DNA of 64,000 nt, taken from contig CM063285.1 in assembly GCA_032173965.1 (NCBI GenBank), forward strand, positions 24,835,660-24,899,659, read 5' to 3'. The translations under genes and the position numbers were made by a program. Positions 48,701-62,755 of the stretch are shown piece after piece. Within the stretch, counting starts at the first letter, position 1. Every line of letters begins with the position of its first letter. This stretch comes from Sitta carolinensis. Taxonomy: Eukaryota; Chordata; Aves; Passeriformes; Sittidae. The notes below the pieces were generated by a model that saw only the letters and a program-made list of their open reading frames with translations, searched no databases and was not told where the DNA came from.

Positions 48701-50499
48701 GGTTTAGAAAGAGCTGAAGTCAGTGCCTGAGGCACAGCTCCATAATAAGTAATAGCATAATAACAAAATTCCATAAAGGATCAGATCAAAGAGCCAATAT
48801 TCCTCAGTGGTAGCAATGAGCATTTTGATGTAAGAAACAAGGCCGAGCAGAACGGTTCTTTCCCTTTTATACACATAATGATCTAAAAAGTAAGGGAAAG
48901 CTTAGTTCAGTTCCCCTTTAAAAAGCATTATGTGTTCCCATGCCTCAGTGCTTCCAAGTACGAGAGTCATTCCTCGGCCATTGGGCAGATCTGGAAGCAT
49001 CTGTCAAAGTGTCAAAATATGCAGCTGCAGGACATTGCAATGACTAAGATATGGAAAAGGGAGCAAAAAAGTTTTCTGTTTTGGCTGCTTAACCAGACAA
49101 TTAAAAGAAAAACCTATTTTCTATTAAATGGATATATTTTGTTATTTGCTGCACTGAAATAAGCATGATATTTTCATTCCCCACTTCTTAGCAAAACCCT
49201 TTGTTCAAAAGGAATGCTTTCCAGGTTTTGTCAGAAAAGCAAAAGGAGGGAGTGTATTCACAAATCCAGTGAGAACTCACCTGTTCTTTTGCCAGGAGGT
49301 TGGGATAATCAGACAGAGTATAGAGTCTGGCATTTTCTATGAGAAATTTTTGAGATTTGAAATCATGTCTTTTACCTCCTGAAAGAGCATTCTAACTTCC
49401 TGGGTGTGGAATGGCTCTCAACTATTCCTGTTACAGTCCATCTTATGGACACTGCAGAAAGAAAAGAGTGAGAAACTAGAAACTGGAAGGAGAAGAGTGA
49501 CTCTGTTTGGTCATTAGGACATACACCATTGAAACAGGCACCTAGATTCCCATTTCACTGAAATACTATTGCTTGCAAGTGTATGTAGAGAAAACCTTCC
49601 ACTACTAAAGGATATTAATTTAAGAGGCAGAAGATGTAAATAGTCAGCAAGTTATGAAATTATTTTTTACAACTTTAATCTCAAACAGACTTTTCTGCAC
49701 AAGCTGGTGCTTGCTATCTGTGTGTTCAAATTTTGTGAAGTAAAAATTGTGTTTCTTTTTCCTCTTTCCTTATTTCTGAGGTATGAAAACATGCAGAATT
49801 TTTAATAAGTTCACTCTACTCAGTACTTTATTGTTTAACCAAAAAACCTTACCAAACTTAAAAAAAATCTACCAGAAAAAAAAAAATCTAACCACTGTGT
49901 ATTGATTTACAATATTTGTTTATATTTCTCTGTACCTGGATGCTGCCAAGTTTGACTTTTCTCTTCCTCTAAATGCTTATTATTGTATGAGGAAGAATTA
50001 AGCTTAATCCTGTTGTGGTTTAATAAGGTGGTTTAGCACTTTCATTCCATGCCTTCAACTGTTCTTAGCCATGCGTGGATGTCTTGCTACTGTTTGATCT
50101 GCTCACAATAGATTTGGTTCAAAATGTCATCTATATGGAGATTCAGCATAGTTATGAACACATGATTTGGGGGCTGATAGCAAAGATATTTGCTGTAAGA
50201 TTGCATCTTCTTAGTTGTAAGTAGTTAAGGAAGAGAACAATAAAGTATTTTTGATGGTCATGTCGTGGGTGTAAATTGCCCAAGGGATGAAGCCATGAAA
50301 AAAGGCAAATGAGACTGAAATATTCCTGACCAGGAGAATCCCAAGGGAGCTGGAGAGCAGGACGATGGTGCTGCAGTCATCTGAAATAGTTAAAACTCCA
50401 GTCACAGGTATGCAAAAAATTAAACTGAAACTAGTTCATTTGCAGAGGAGACTACAAGGGTGACAACAGGAAAGGAGAACCTAGGTAACAAAAGATAGT
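45771..50499. other. Intergenic AT-rich sequence
   Basis: No coding exon, RNA gene or repeat family recognised. Open frames here are short and lack any domain signature. Confidence 0.65.
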
Positions 50500-50690
50500 G
50501 GAAGGGTGTGATTTGTTTAACTTTGCAAAAGGAAGGCCAAGAAGGGCTAAGATTCCTCAGGATAAACACCATAAGGGAACAGATCTGTTTAAGTTAAAGA
50601 ACAACGCTGGCACAAGAACAAATACCTATAGTCTGACCCTGAAAAAAGTCTTGGATTGGATGTTAGAAGGATATCTCTAACTATTAATAA
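50500..50690 (+). mobile_element. Ancient CR1-like LINE relic, plus strand
   Basis: Blocks resembling old amniote CR1 families are visible: GGAAGGCCAAGA, GATAAACACC, then CTGTTTAAGTTAAAGAACAA, GCTGGCACAAGAACAAAT, and GGATTGGATGTTAGAAGGAT. Both ends are eroded and the limits are approximate. It is a different, older lineage from the copy at 40162. Confidence 0.65.
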
Positions 50691-51734
50691 AGTTTTCTTC
50701 AAGCAGTCACATCTGTCCTGCAGGATGACCAGTGTACACCTGCAGGTGAAGCTAAGAGATTTACATCTCTGAGTGAGAATGCATAGTCCAGGGACTGAAA
50801 CCATAGCTCTGTATGTGTTTTCATCTAGAAGCACCAGTGTTTTTCTCTGTAAATTTTCTTTGGCAAATGAGTCTGAAGTTTTTATTACCATGGACCCAGG
50901 TGTAAAGGCTCTCTTCCAAGCTCTCTTTCCACCATGTATTCCCAGCTCATGCTCCCACTAATTTCTTAAAATTTAGCTAATAGAAGTTCAATTCTTCTGT
51001 ACTGTGATATAATACAAGAGCAAGCTATTGTCTTAAAGTGGCATTTACTTGCTGCTCTGCTGTATCTGGTCATAACAAATGATCATAATAGTACATCCTC
51101 AGCTTAAAGCCCATTAATTTGTGGATGACCTGACCATGGGTTCACTGGAAACCAGGGTTTCATTGGTTTTTATAGATATCAAACACATTTTTTAAAATAT
51201 AAGAGTATTTTTGCCAACAGGGATTTTGAGGTGTCAGCTATAAAAGCTGCCATAAGCTTTGTTATGACATTACAAAGAGAAAGTAAAGGGGCTTTGAAAA
51301 TTACATCATTTACAATAGATTATCTACTTTTGGTTGTCACTAATGAAAGATTTAGAGCCTAGCCCAAGTTTTATTGCAGAACAACATTAGGGGTTATGAA
51401 CTTAAAGACACCTGTTTTTTTAATTTATTATACTAATATGACATTTGATGTCATATACTGTAATATTTTCCTAGCAGGTAAAACCTCTCTTCTATTATCA
51501 GCATTTTACTGAGGAAAAATAAATCCAGCTATTGAAGACTTTATCTAAAATATCTTCATGGACATAGGGAACATAGGTATAGGATTAAACACCCAGAATA
51601 AAAAATTATAAGATAAGGTCTCTTGGGAAGAGTATAGTTAGAAAAAAGAAAATAAAATAGTTTTCTAGAAGAAACTGAAAGTCTTTTAGTTACCAGCTTT
51701 TTAAAAATTAACATATCACTGAGGTCTTAGTAAA

Positions 51735-51751
51735 TTTTTTTTTTTTTTTTT
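51735..51751. repeat. Poly-T run (17)
   Basis: Uninterrupted T homopolymer in intergenic DNA. Confidence 0.9.
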
Positions 51752-54563
51752 GTAACAGAGCTTTGAGTAGCACTTTAATGATGAAATGAGAACAGTGCTT
51801 GTAAAATGGGACAAGAAAGGATATTCAGGTTAGGAAGGAAATCCAATGGAACTTGAGGTAAACACAGTCTTAAGAAGAGGGATCAACTTGTCCAGACTAA
51901 TTCCTCTTCCTTTCATTGAACAGTAGCTGAAATACCTAGCACATATTTTGGTGCTTGCTATTCAGAAGGAGTAAGAATATTGAATATTTGCAGTTCTGTT
52001 GTAATGTGTGGCCAATTCTCAGAGAAGAACTCTGAGGGATTTCATGTCACCTGGCAGTGTTTTTTGGATACAAGAGCTTAAAGAAAGCAAGAGAGACTTG
52101 AAGTCGTATTAGCCTGAGTTTCCCTCACATATTCCATTATGTTCCTCAGGTGAGAAATGAGAATCTTCATAGGAGAATTAAATCATAGAATTTTAGCTGA
52201 AAAGCATCAGGACTGAATTCTGGCATGCAGATATTTCTCTGGAACATTTTCATTACAGGTTGAAAATTATCATTGGCTAACTCGATGAAAATGCACTGTT
52301 CAGGTTAGTGTGCAAGATATATCAAAAACTTTTTTGTTTCTCAGTAATCTAATATCAATAATTTTTCAGTTTAGAGTAGATTAGACAGATCATTGGTGAT
52401 ATTTATACAAGCCCCTCCCCCCCCAGAATCCTAAGGGATCACCATCAGGTAGATTATCCGCTGCTACAACTTCTATGAGACTCTGTGAAATGGCTCCCAC
52501 ATCACCAGCCTGACCACTGAAGGTTGCAAGAAGAATAAGGAATGGGAATAACACTAACAAAACAACAGCAAAAAAAGAATCCTATTCAAGGTAGGAGACA
52601 CTTTTTGTAACTTTCTTGTTGCTTCCATATGCTTTTGGAGAGCATCCATCCCAGTCTGATGCTGCTTTCCTGGTGAAGGGCTGTGTTTGCATATTATCTG
52701 TTTATCGGCCTTCACCCCTTCTCAGCCCCTCTGGCACTGGGGCTAAATATGAGGATGGTTCCTCAGCCCACCATGATTCCCCTCTTTGGGAGTGTCTCGC
52801 TCCTGCATCTCTAGAATGTTTCATCCTCCGTGGATCCCACAGGCCACCGCACACAGCCCTGTCCCACCAGGTGATGTGGGAAGAGGTGGTTTCAAGTGAC
52901 CCATGGTAGCCATGAGAGCCACTTTGGGGCAGTGCATGTCACAGGCTCAGCCTGAGTGATTGTCGTGGCCACTGTGAACATTTGTAGGGCCACCAGCCCT
53001 TCCCAGTGCCCGGCTGACAGTCCCAATTCTGACGGATGCTGGGGGGATCCTGAGGCTCTCACCTGACATGCAGAAATAGAGTCTGGAGGAGGAAAGGATA
53101 TCTGCTTTTCACATGCACAAGCAGAGAGTGTTACTTTCCTGAGCAAATATTTGCATTTAGTAATCCATGCCTTTTTAAAGTTCAGATCTCTGAAAAGAAG
53201 AGCTCAGATAACCCACCCATTCAGGTAAGGAAAGGAGGCACTGTCAGCAGTGTGTCTGTGGTCACAGGGAGTGCAAGCCGTGGAAATCGGGGAGGATGGA
53301 GGTGGAAGGGGAAGACTAGATGAAAACTTGGGCCGGTGGATTCCAGGAATGAAAAGCAGCAGGCTGTTGCAGACTGGAGGCAACTGGAAAAATGCTCTGC
53401 TCTATCATTTTACATATGATATTGAGACCTATATTTACAGCTGCTGAACTGCCCTGGATTTTAGTGGGTAACCTGGAAGTTATAGATGGACGAATGTGGT
53501 AATAGTGTGTGATCTACCTGTCCTTGCACCCAATAGCAGGAACCTAGAAAAGCTTTTGTTGTGAAAACTGTATCCCTCCCTCAGATGCTTTAGGCACTTT
53601 CCAACTTAGTGTAAGGGTTTTCCTATAACATCAAGATTTCCTGTGATTCCTTATTAGACTATTTATTGTCTTTGCTGCTATATTTTGGTACCAAAAGTCC
53701 AGAGAACCCTACTCAGCTGCCATACCCAGCTAATTTGCTGGGAACACACCCATTCACTGATAAAATCACCCATATTTGCCCCATCCTCACCTCCCCCCTA
53801 AAAAACAAGGTAAGGAATATTTCTTTCTTTTGTAGCCACACCCAGCATACTGTAACCATGACTCAGTTTTGTGTTCATCTTATGTGGCAAAACCAGCAGC
53901 CTCATTTTGCAAGGGTTGGAATAAATAACCATATTTTTCCAGCTGAAAGCATAACTGTAAATACTTCCTTCCAGAGGAAAACTATATAAAAATAATTTGC
54001 CAAATAGTCTACTATTAACTTTTTTTGATTGTGACTAAAATGTGAAGCCAAACTCTACTTGCAGTCATTTAAAGTTGGAACATATCTATTGACTTCAATA
54101 AGGAGATTCCAGATTTATGTTTCTCTAGAACTTGGCTTGAGTCCTTATGGATGAAAATTTTTCACAGGACTACTACAACTTTTAAAATTCATGTGATACC
54201 AGACATCCTGAAGCAAAACTTTTGCTTTTATGTTAAACTCTTCTAAATTACCCATTACATATGTCAAAAGTACTATACCAGGGGGATATTGGTCTTCATT
54301 GCTTCTTTTATCTCCAGACCTCAAATAACTTTGAAATAATTCTCATTGATAAACTAGAAAAATATGACAGGTCACAGCTTTTTTGATTTAGGGACAGAAC
54401 CAAGAAATCTTAGTATACAGTTAGCATACAAAGCTATTCCTCTTCTAAAGAAATCTTCTAAAGATCACATCTTTCAAATATTCAGATATGTGCTTAAAAT
54501 TAAGTAGTTAAGCAGCTTCAATTCAATGGAACTTTATTACTTGTAAATTGAAGTACTTTGAGA

Positions 54564-54598
54564 ATATATATATATTTATATATATATACACACACACA
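54564..54598. repeat. AT/AC dinucleotide tract
   Basis: Alternating AT units with a TTT interruption, passing into five AC units. Confidence 0.88.
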
Positions 54599-57500
54599 AA
54601 GCCATTATTTGCATTCATTTTATCTGAACATACTTGTCATAAGAGTATGCTGATCTATAACTAATTTAGCCTTATGCATAGTAATGATTAATGGAGAAAA
54701 TCCAGGAGCATCTTGATACATCAGAAGTAATTTACTAGGTGTTGCAATGGTCATGATCCTCCCAAGAAAGGTGACACAAGCACCACTGAGGAAGAGATCT
54801 GTTGATCCCTGTTTATAATTTCTTGTTAATGCAGGTTATAGAATTGGCACCAGATAAATACAAACCAAATCAACACATTTCACTACTTTTCCTGAATATA
54901 TTTTTTGAAACCACAGTAGAGCCAATGTGGTGTTTGACAGTTTTACTTCAAAGTATAGACCTTCAGTTCACTTCGGTGGTTAAAAATATGTTTATTTCTC
55001 CTGTTGTGATATATTAAATTTGTGTCACTGAAGCAGAAGTTTAGATGTACAAATATTATGCCCTTATTCCTTATGAATGATACATGGAAATGTAAAGGAA
55101 ATAAAACAATATGTAGGACAATAAAATAATGGCGATATTACTATTTAAAAAAGTTAACCTCAGATATGTAAGCATGTTTAAATAAATATATAACCAAACT
55201 ATTCTTCTAACTTGTTTTTTATTTAGATAATGTGTATATTTGTCTTTCAGTATGTTTATTTAATATTGGTATCTTCCATAAGTCTCTTAAAAGCAAATAT
55301 TCTAGAAGCTCTGTTAATTCTTTAAAGTAACTATATGACCTCTTGCTTTAAAATAGAACTCTTTTGTTTAGTCTAAGACAGCTGTGACAGCCTGAAGAAA
55401 TGAAAACACAGCATACATATTAGCATTCCACTTTGTCTCTTAGCTTACTGACAGAGAATCAAATGAATTTTTATGTTAGGAAGATTATCACACTCATTTA
55501 AGATCCATGTTATTTCTGTATAGAATGTATCTTAATGAAAATTCTGGCCAATGTTGCAATCTTATATGAGATGGAAAAATTAAACCTATTTCAGATAGGT
55601 GGATTGTGGTAAAATATGCCACTGCATTAGGAACATAATTCACAAATATTCTTTTGATGTTAGATAGAAATGTGTCCTCTTAGCATGCAAAATTTCCAGA
55701 TCTCAATAAGACCAAGGAAGCAGCTTATTTCCTGAGATGTGAAATAGTGCTTATACCTCTTCTCTTCCCTTTTCTTAGAAAAAGAAAAACATTAAAGGAA
55801 TAAAGTACAACTCTCTTCTTTCTCCCTATTATAAGATCAATTACAAAGCAGCTATGTCAAATTTGTGTTTCCACAAATTAAACCCCAAATCATTGCAAAC
55901 TAGAATACACGGCAAAGAGATCATATAGGACCATTATGCTTATCTTATTTACACCACTGTTCTTTCACTGTCAGAAGTAATTGTGAAGGGAGGGCACAAC
56001 AAATTTATCACTTTTCTGATCCTAAGTGGCAGTCATGCATAGGAACAGCCCTTTGCTGTAAGGTCACTTTACATATTAGCTTTGGATGAGTATTGCTGGG
56101 GATTGCTTTTGATTTACACTTCCTGCCATTCCAGCTGTCATGACTTGCTCCTTAGTCTGTCCTCTGGATTTTGTAATTCACCTTCAGGGGATCCATCATC
56201 ACATTAGGATGTGATCTATTGCTTTCTATACTTTTTGATTTCTCTTCCTAACTATTGCACCACCAGACATGCAGTGAGACAAAGAACATAGCAGTTCATA
56301 CAGGACTCTGTGAGCTAATTAGATTTTGGATGACAATGGCTTATGCTGATATGCCAGACCCACAGATTCTGAGCCTCACATAAGTGACCTCTTGCTGATG
56401 GAAGTTTTCTGATAATTATTTGTGACTAATTTGAAAAGATAGTAACACAATACACTCCCTCTGCAGTTTCCCATTAAAAACTCCTCAGACAAATAATGTC
56501 CTCATCATTAGGCCTGAGGCATACTTGTGATAATCTGCTGATAATACCAGTGTAGATTAGAGATTGCTAACACTTAACTCATCTGAGCTCAGTCTTTATC
56601 GCCAGCTCAGTCTAGTTGTGAATACCTGCCTAAGACTATCATGACTCTGTATTGTGTAGTCTAAACCATTTGACTACTCCTTTTGGCATAGTACCCTCTT
56701 TGTATCTTTGAATATTCTACTGCAAACTGGCTGAGACCTTGTGAATCCCAGCCTTGTATGTTACATAGAATAGGTCATTCTTCATGTCTTACTTGCAAAC
56801 AGATTTTTAGAAAAGCAATATATACTTGTCAATTATCCAGTCCTCTCCAAAAACATCTGTATTATGTATCCATCTCAAGAAGCATTGACTTTTCTCATCT
56901 GACAAGATTTTGTGAAATTATTATTATGATTTTAACATCCTGTACAGTACTCCATTAAATGTGACTCATGATAATGTAACAACAAAACACTTCTGTCTCA
57001 TCTGTTCCATTTTCTGCTGTTGAAGCTTTGTGTACCGTAGCTCCTACTGGCAAATATGGCAGCCAGGTTTCCCTTCTCAGTTTCTGTAAAATTTCATTCT
57101 GCTTCAGTTGGTGTTCACTTTACTTGTACTGTAGAAATTTCCAAGCCATCTTTGCATGCTGAAATAATGTTTGGGCTAGAGAGATTAGTCTAGAAAAGTA
57201 CAGAGTGCCTGAAAAACAATGTGATGTTTGGAAAGTCAGACAATAGGAGAGTTAAAGCTATGAATTTATGTCCACATATTGGACAGCAAGGACTCATATA
57301 ATAGAACACTGTATCTAGTTGCTGTAGAGCTCCGCCATGTTTCTCCATTCACTGCCAAGTTATCCTGTTGTCTCAGCAAAGCTGTCTTCCCCTGGGTACC
57401 CTCTGTGGTTACTCTAATTATCTGCAAAATCTTTTGTACAGCTTCCTGTACTATAAAATTTTCATTTTTTCTTCTGCTGAAGTCTTCATCTTTGCTGTCA

Positions 57501-59508
57501 TCTGTCTAAATTCCTTTTGTATTTACCATCTTTTAGTCTTCACTTGAATTAAATTAATATTTTCTGCTTGGATCTTTGCCTTCCCTTTCATCTGTTTCTG
57601 ATCATGTTCCACCTTGATTGACATTGTAATTATCATGTCCCAGTTATTACGTGGATGTCTGTAATAACTCCATATGTTTCACTGTTGCTTTGTTGAAACA
57701 ATTTCCTCATTGCCCTTGTTCCAAAAACTAGATGTTATCTATCTTGTAGCTGCCTCAGGAGTTCCATAATCTAGAGGATTCCTCATGTAAACAACCTTGC
57801 CAATATTGGTCCTTTTTGTGTGTCAAGTAAATATGTTTTCATCAAGTAGTCTGTACTGAACATCTGTTCATGAACAAATGAAATAATGCTTAGCAAAGAC
57901 CTGTTAAAATGTCTGGGATAAGGATAATTTATGACTTTTTTAGCTGTGGCAAAATTATAAACCTTTTTTATTATGTTCATTTTGGCCTTGACTGTGGTTT
58001 ATGAGATACTTGGGTACAATTTTGAATCTGTCTCATGCAAAGAGTCATGATTATAGTGACTGACTGATGTATATACTCTGCTGGCATATTTGCACACCTG
58101 CAAGGGCTTGAAAAGTACAGTCAGGGTTTGCATATGTCTATTGTGTGTGTTTCTGGATGTCTTAAAATTTAACACTTTTATTATTAAAATAATATGGTTT
58201 CTCAGTCTGTCATGAGAGACAAAGAGCTGAAGACTTGACCTTAAATGGTATTCAGCTGACTCAGTTTGGAACTGCCATGTCTTACAGGTGTAACACCAAA
58301 GTAGGTGGTATTTATTACCACCTGGCATCTAACTCAAAAGTTGAATTGAGGAAAACTTAACTTCAGGCCAAGTATCATTCTTGATTATCAAAATGTGAAA
58401 AATGTACCTGCTGCACATACTCAACTACTTTTCCTGCTCAGCATTAATCTGCTTTGGGTTTAAGCAGAGTAAATTCCATTGATAAATTTTAAGTATTACC
58501 ATAAGCTAAACTTAATTCTAGTCTGCACATGGAATCTTAACACTTCAATTGTATAAATTTTGCAACACATTACTCTGAAGGCTGAGCAAAACAACACTTG
58601 GGTGCTACAGCACACATGCACTGTTCCACTGCATGAGCTGTTGATGTCCCTTTTATTCTGGCTGTGTCTGCCTTAGCTGGTAGCAAGCTGTTGAGGACAT
58701 CCATGCAACACATTTGCAGTGGGAGATATTACTTCAGGTTAGCTCTTGGCTTGCATGAAGTGAATGTCTCTTATCAGCTGAAGTGTTATTATGTGGAAGT
58801 CCTGCACTGTAAATCAGTCTCACCAAAAAGTATATCAATTCATGCACTCTGAGACTGCCCTGCAATGCAAACCAACATGTAGTAATTGGAGGCAACTGAG
58901 GGATTTCCTTCATGAAGCCGCTTTTGGTCTGACACAAAAAGCTATTTTAGAGGTAACCACTGACTCTAAAATGTTGTGAAATTCTCTAGGATCCTTTGAA
59001 ATGACAGAATTGTACAGATTTCTATTTCTGTGCTTATGTCTTGGAAGATACTGTCTTTTCTAAAGTCTCATTACTTTATTCTGCTCCACTTCTACTACAT
59101 ACCTTTTGGTTTTTCCAAATACATAATTTCTTGCCTCTCACCTCAGCTATATTACAAAGTTTTTAGTGCTTTTTTTGTATATGTAAAAATTGATAGTCTG
59201 TAACTACTTTGAAGACTTAATCAAAATCAAAGTATATTCATAACCATAACACATAATAAAAGGCTATTATGAGCTTTAAGAATCCTTGCTTTTATGAATA
59301 TTAAAGCAAAGCTTTTAAATCACTTAGTACGGTATTGTTTCCTGGAGCCTTGAGCTGTATGAGGAGTGGTCCAAACACTTCTACTTCTTTGCTAAATTGC
59401 CAAGAAGAAATTAGAGTGGGAATCACTTAGAGTTGTCTCATCTGTTTTATTAATATTGTTTTTAAGTCCATGTTTTGTTTTGTATTGTTTCTTTAATTTT
59501 ATTTTGTC

Positions 59509-59577
<69 letters not shown>
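59509..59577. repeat. (TATC)n microsatellite, perfect
   Basis: About 17 uninterrupted CTAT units (69 bp). Same motif and strand as the array at 39644-39722, but without interruption. Confidence 0.96.
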
Positions 59578-60084
59578 ATTTAAATAAAATAACCTCTTTT
59601 TGCTTTAACTCAAATGGTGTCACTTCTAATACAAGGTTTCCTAGCTGTTGTCTGCTCAGGAATTTGGAATGAGCCCAAAGGATGATGAAAAATTCGCCAA
59701 ACACCATGTTTTACCTCTAGTTCTGTAGACCAAGTACCTGTTTGTATGAGAGCTGCTTCCATCTTCTAACGGAGGCTTAGCTGTTGGAAATGAGTCATTG
59801 TAATGCATCACAATCACAGTATAACATTTAGGGATGGCTTAGGAGTTTGGGGGTGCTCTTATACCTCTACATTTCATGCAGTTGTAAAAGAATCAGATTG
59901 CCTGTTCATACTAGAGCACAGGATACTACTTCATCCATTTAGATAGCTTCATGCTGTTTGAAAGGTGACTCATGGAAGCAAAATATTTAAACATTTAATT
60001 ATCTAAGGGATCACAGTCTTAATGTGGATTAAATTAATTGAGGGTAGAAACATGGGTAAGTGTAATCCTTTGGGAAGATTCAGT

Positions 60085-60235
60085 ATGCTTTACTAAAGGG
60101 AATTCCTGCGTTGCAAACCTCTTGAAGGTTTTCAAAGGGCTTGACAGACATGTAGCCAAAGGTAATCTGGCTGCTAGTTTACCTCTCCAAAGACTTGTTA
60201 GGTATTTGTCCAGAGACTTTTAAGGGGACTAAATA
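60085..60235 (+). mobile_element. Ancient CR1/L3-type reverse-transcriptase relic, plus strand
   Basis: The frame at 60108-60160 reads VANLLKVFKGLDRHVAKGN, a pattern seen upstream of the catalytic YLDF block of CR1/L3 reverse transcriptases. The nucleotides after it (GTTTACCTCTCCAAAGAC...CAGAGACTTTTAAGG) fit the decayed YLDFQKAFD and QRLL blocks in shifted frames. It is therefore a non-functional LINE fragment, not a host gene. Limits are approximate. Confidence 0.68.
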
Positions 60236-60937
60236 ATTGTGGAATTAGAGAGAAGATCCCATTGATAAAATGCTGGTTAAAAGATAACCAAAATAGAATT
60301 TATATGTTTTCATTACAAGACAGAGAGATTATCACTGTAGTTTCACTGCATTCCACAGACTCTTGGATAATCATTTGGCTTATCAATGCATTTCTAAATT
60401 ATTTAGAAAATTATATTCTCCGCGGGTGAAACAGTTTTCAGATAGTATTATTTATTAGAGAATTTAAAGAGAGCTAAAGTACCTTAGAAATCTATGTGAC
60501 TATGAAGAGGCAGATAACATTCATATTAGATATTTACAACGAGATGCACATGAGGAAAAGAAAATCCTAGCTTTACATGAGATCAGGCAATCTGCAACTT
60601 TGCTCCTAATGAGTGAAACAGTGCTATTATAAATAGCTCCATCAAAGCACCGATTTAACATTCAGCAGTGGACAAAAGGGAATGTTGAGAATTATTACAA
60701 AAGGAAGAAGAGCAAATGTCAAATAAATGTTTATGTCACTTTGTAAATATATGCTTCATCTTCTCCTAGAATTGTGTGATTTTTTTCCTTATCTCACTTC
60801 AGCAGAATATAGGCCTACAGCAGAAATCAAAAAAGTTCAAGGAACAAGGATGATCAGAGCTTTAGAATGAATAATGATTAAACTGAATGATCAACTGAAA
60901 GATGACTGGATAGGCATATGGTAAAGCTCTTCAGAAT

Positions 60938-60961
60938 CATAACTATCTGGAGATAGTTATG
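60938..60961. repeat. Inverted repeat, perfect 11-bp arms
   Basis: CATAACTATCT and AGATAGTTATG are exact reverse complements separated by GG. Confidence 0.9.
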
Positions 60962-62755
60962 TAGAAGCTGGAGAGACCTTTTCCCTGTCTTTTACAGAAC
61001 AGGAACTGGGGGCCAATGAATAAAGCTGTAGATTAAAACAGAAAGAGGTGGCTGATCATGCAGTGCTGTTGTATATATTTTGAACTATTCACTAAATTAT
61101 ATTTTATATTAAAAAATAAACATGTGCTCAAGCAAACAGCTGGAAAGACACTTAGAAATGTGATGCAAGTATTTGGGAGGGGTTATTAAACAGATAAACT
61201 ACGTGAGGTTCAAGAAATTTGATAAACTGAAAACAACTGAGGCCAGGAAACTATTAGAGAAAATATAATCTGTGCTTGCCTTGCACTAGATTTTTCTTAG
61301 CTACTTCCTTTGTCTTTTAGAATCAGGATACCAGGATACTAATTTTACTCAGAACCCATGGTCTCATAGTTTTCTGTACTTCAGTTCTGATCCATTATTT
61401 ATGTACATTTTCTATTTGTTACTTATTTATATTTGTTCTTGTAAATTAAACCAGTCTCTGCATTAGTGAATTTCAGTAGTCCCTTCATCAAAACTGATTC
61501 ATTTACACTGGTATTCTTAAAAAATTGTCCAAATTTGGTTCTCTGTTACAAACAAGCAGGCTTCCAGCCTCTCCAATAAACACATTCAAAGAATAAAACT
61601 GTCAAAGAAAGATATTAATGTGATTAATGAGGAGTATGAATAAAAACACGTATGTATTTACTGGAACTTACTGGATGAGCTTTGCCATTTAAATAACTAA
61701 ATTTACATTAATTTAATAATTGTATATGAGTTTTTATGTGTAGTTGTTTCTTCTAGGTTTATGACTTTGCTTGTTCAGTTCAGGAGCCATGGTAAAGGTA
61801 TAGTACCACAGGATAAAATGCAAAGTTGCTTTAAACTTTTACTCAGAGTGTACCTAGAGACATTATTTAAAAAAAAAAAAAATATCTGAAAGTGTGGCAG
61901 GGATAAGCTTGGTTCCATGTAGATTTTCTTGGTAGGGAAAAGTGAATTTCTTAACATTTAATAAACAGTAATAATTTAAGAGTACTACCAAGCAGGCATC
62001 AGGCTTCACACTCTTACCAAGGGCATGCAACCACCACTCCAAACCCCACAATTATAAAAACCTCACTCTGTCTTTGATTATTAAGTAAGCCTTTACCTCA
62101 GGGTAATTACTACAAGCAAAATGCATGCAGTGACAAGGAACCTCAGCTTTTCTACCAGGTAAATAAATATAAACCAAAAAGAGACACCTGAAGGCATACT
62201 GCTAACCTAATCTATTTTGCCTAAAAGGAAAACTGAAGACTCTTGCCTCTACTAAGCTTTTAATTCAGCATGGGTCTACAAGTAAATGTAAAAATTAAAT
62301 GAAGCAAAATAGCAACAAAAAACAACTCCTCTCAAATTACCATTTTCTAAAGCAATAAAGCAGGTAATTATTTCCACTAAAGAAACCCAAAACATAACAA
62401 ACAGGATTCTAGGAACATTACATGTGTATGTTTCATTTGGAAAATCAGACAAATCACCAGAACCCTGGCTTGGATTTTTAAAAGAATGTTAACCTTATGA
62501 TTGCTTGCCAAGAAAAAATGATTTTGTGTAAAACCTTCAGCATGATTCAGTCTAATTAGCAAATTTTGCCAAGAAGGCCCTTAACAAGGGACCAATATCT
62601 GTCCCAACACATAGTCAACTCCCCTCCTCCTTGGGGTACTTATGAATTATTTGCATCCTAACAGTTCAAGAAACTTCCTTCTTTTGTAACACTAAGATGA
62701 TAAAGATCACCAGACTATTCTCAGTGTAATCATTAGACTTTGTTTTCAGATGAGT

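Larger units (their letters stand above)
50691..59508. other. Intergenic sequence
   Basis: No gene was recognised. Holds a 17-T run (51735-51751), an unexplained GC-richer block (about 52616-53350) and an AT/AC dinucleotide tract (54564-54598). Confidence 0.65.

Noticed and set aside
52186..52230. AATCATAGAATTTTAG as a further CR1 3' end
   Set aside because: Only about 16 bases fit and the following sequence does not continue as CR1.
59475..59672. Open frame with repeated SIYL/YLSI units as a repeat protein
   Set aside because: It is a translation of the TATC microsatellite.
61975..62090. TATAAAA with nearby short signals as an LTR promoter
   Set aside because: No LTR ends, target duplication or AATAAA in the right place.
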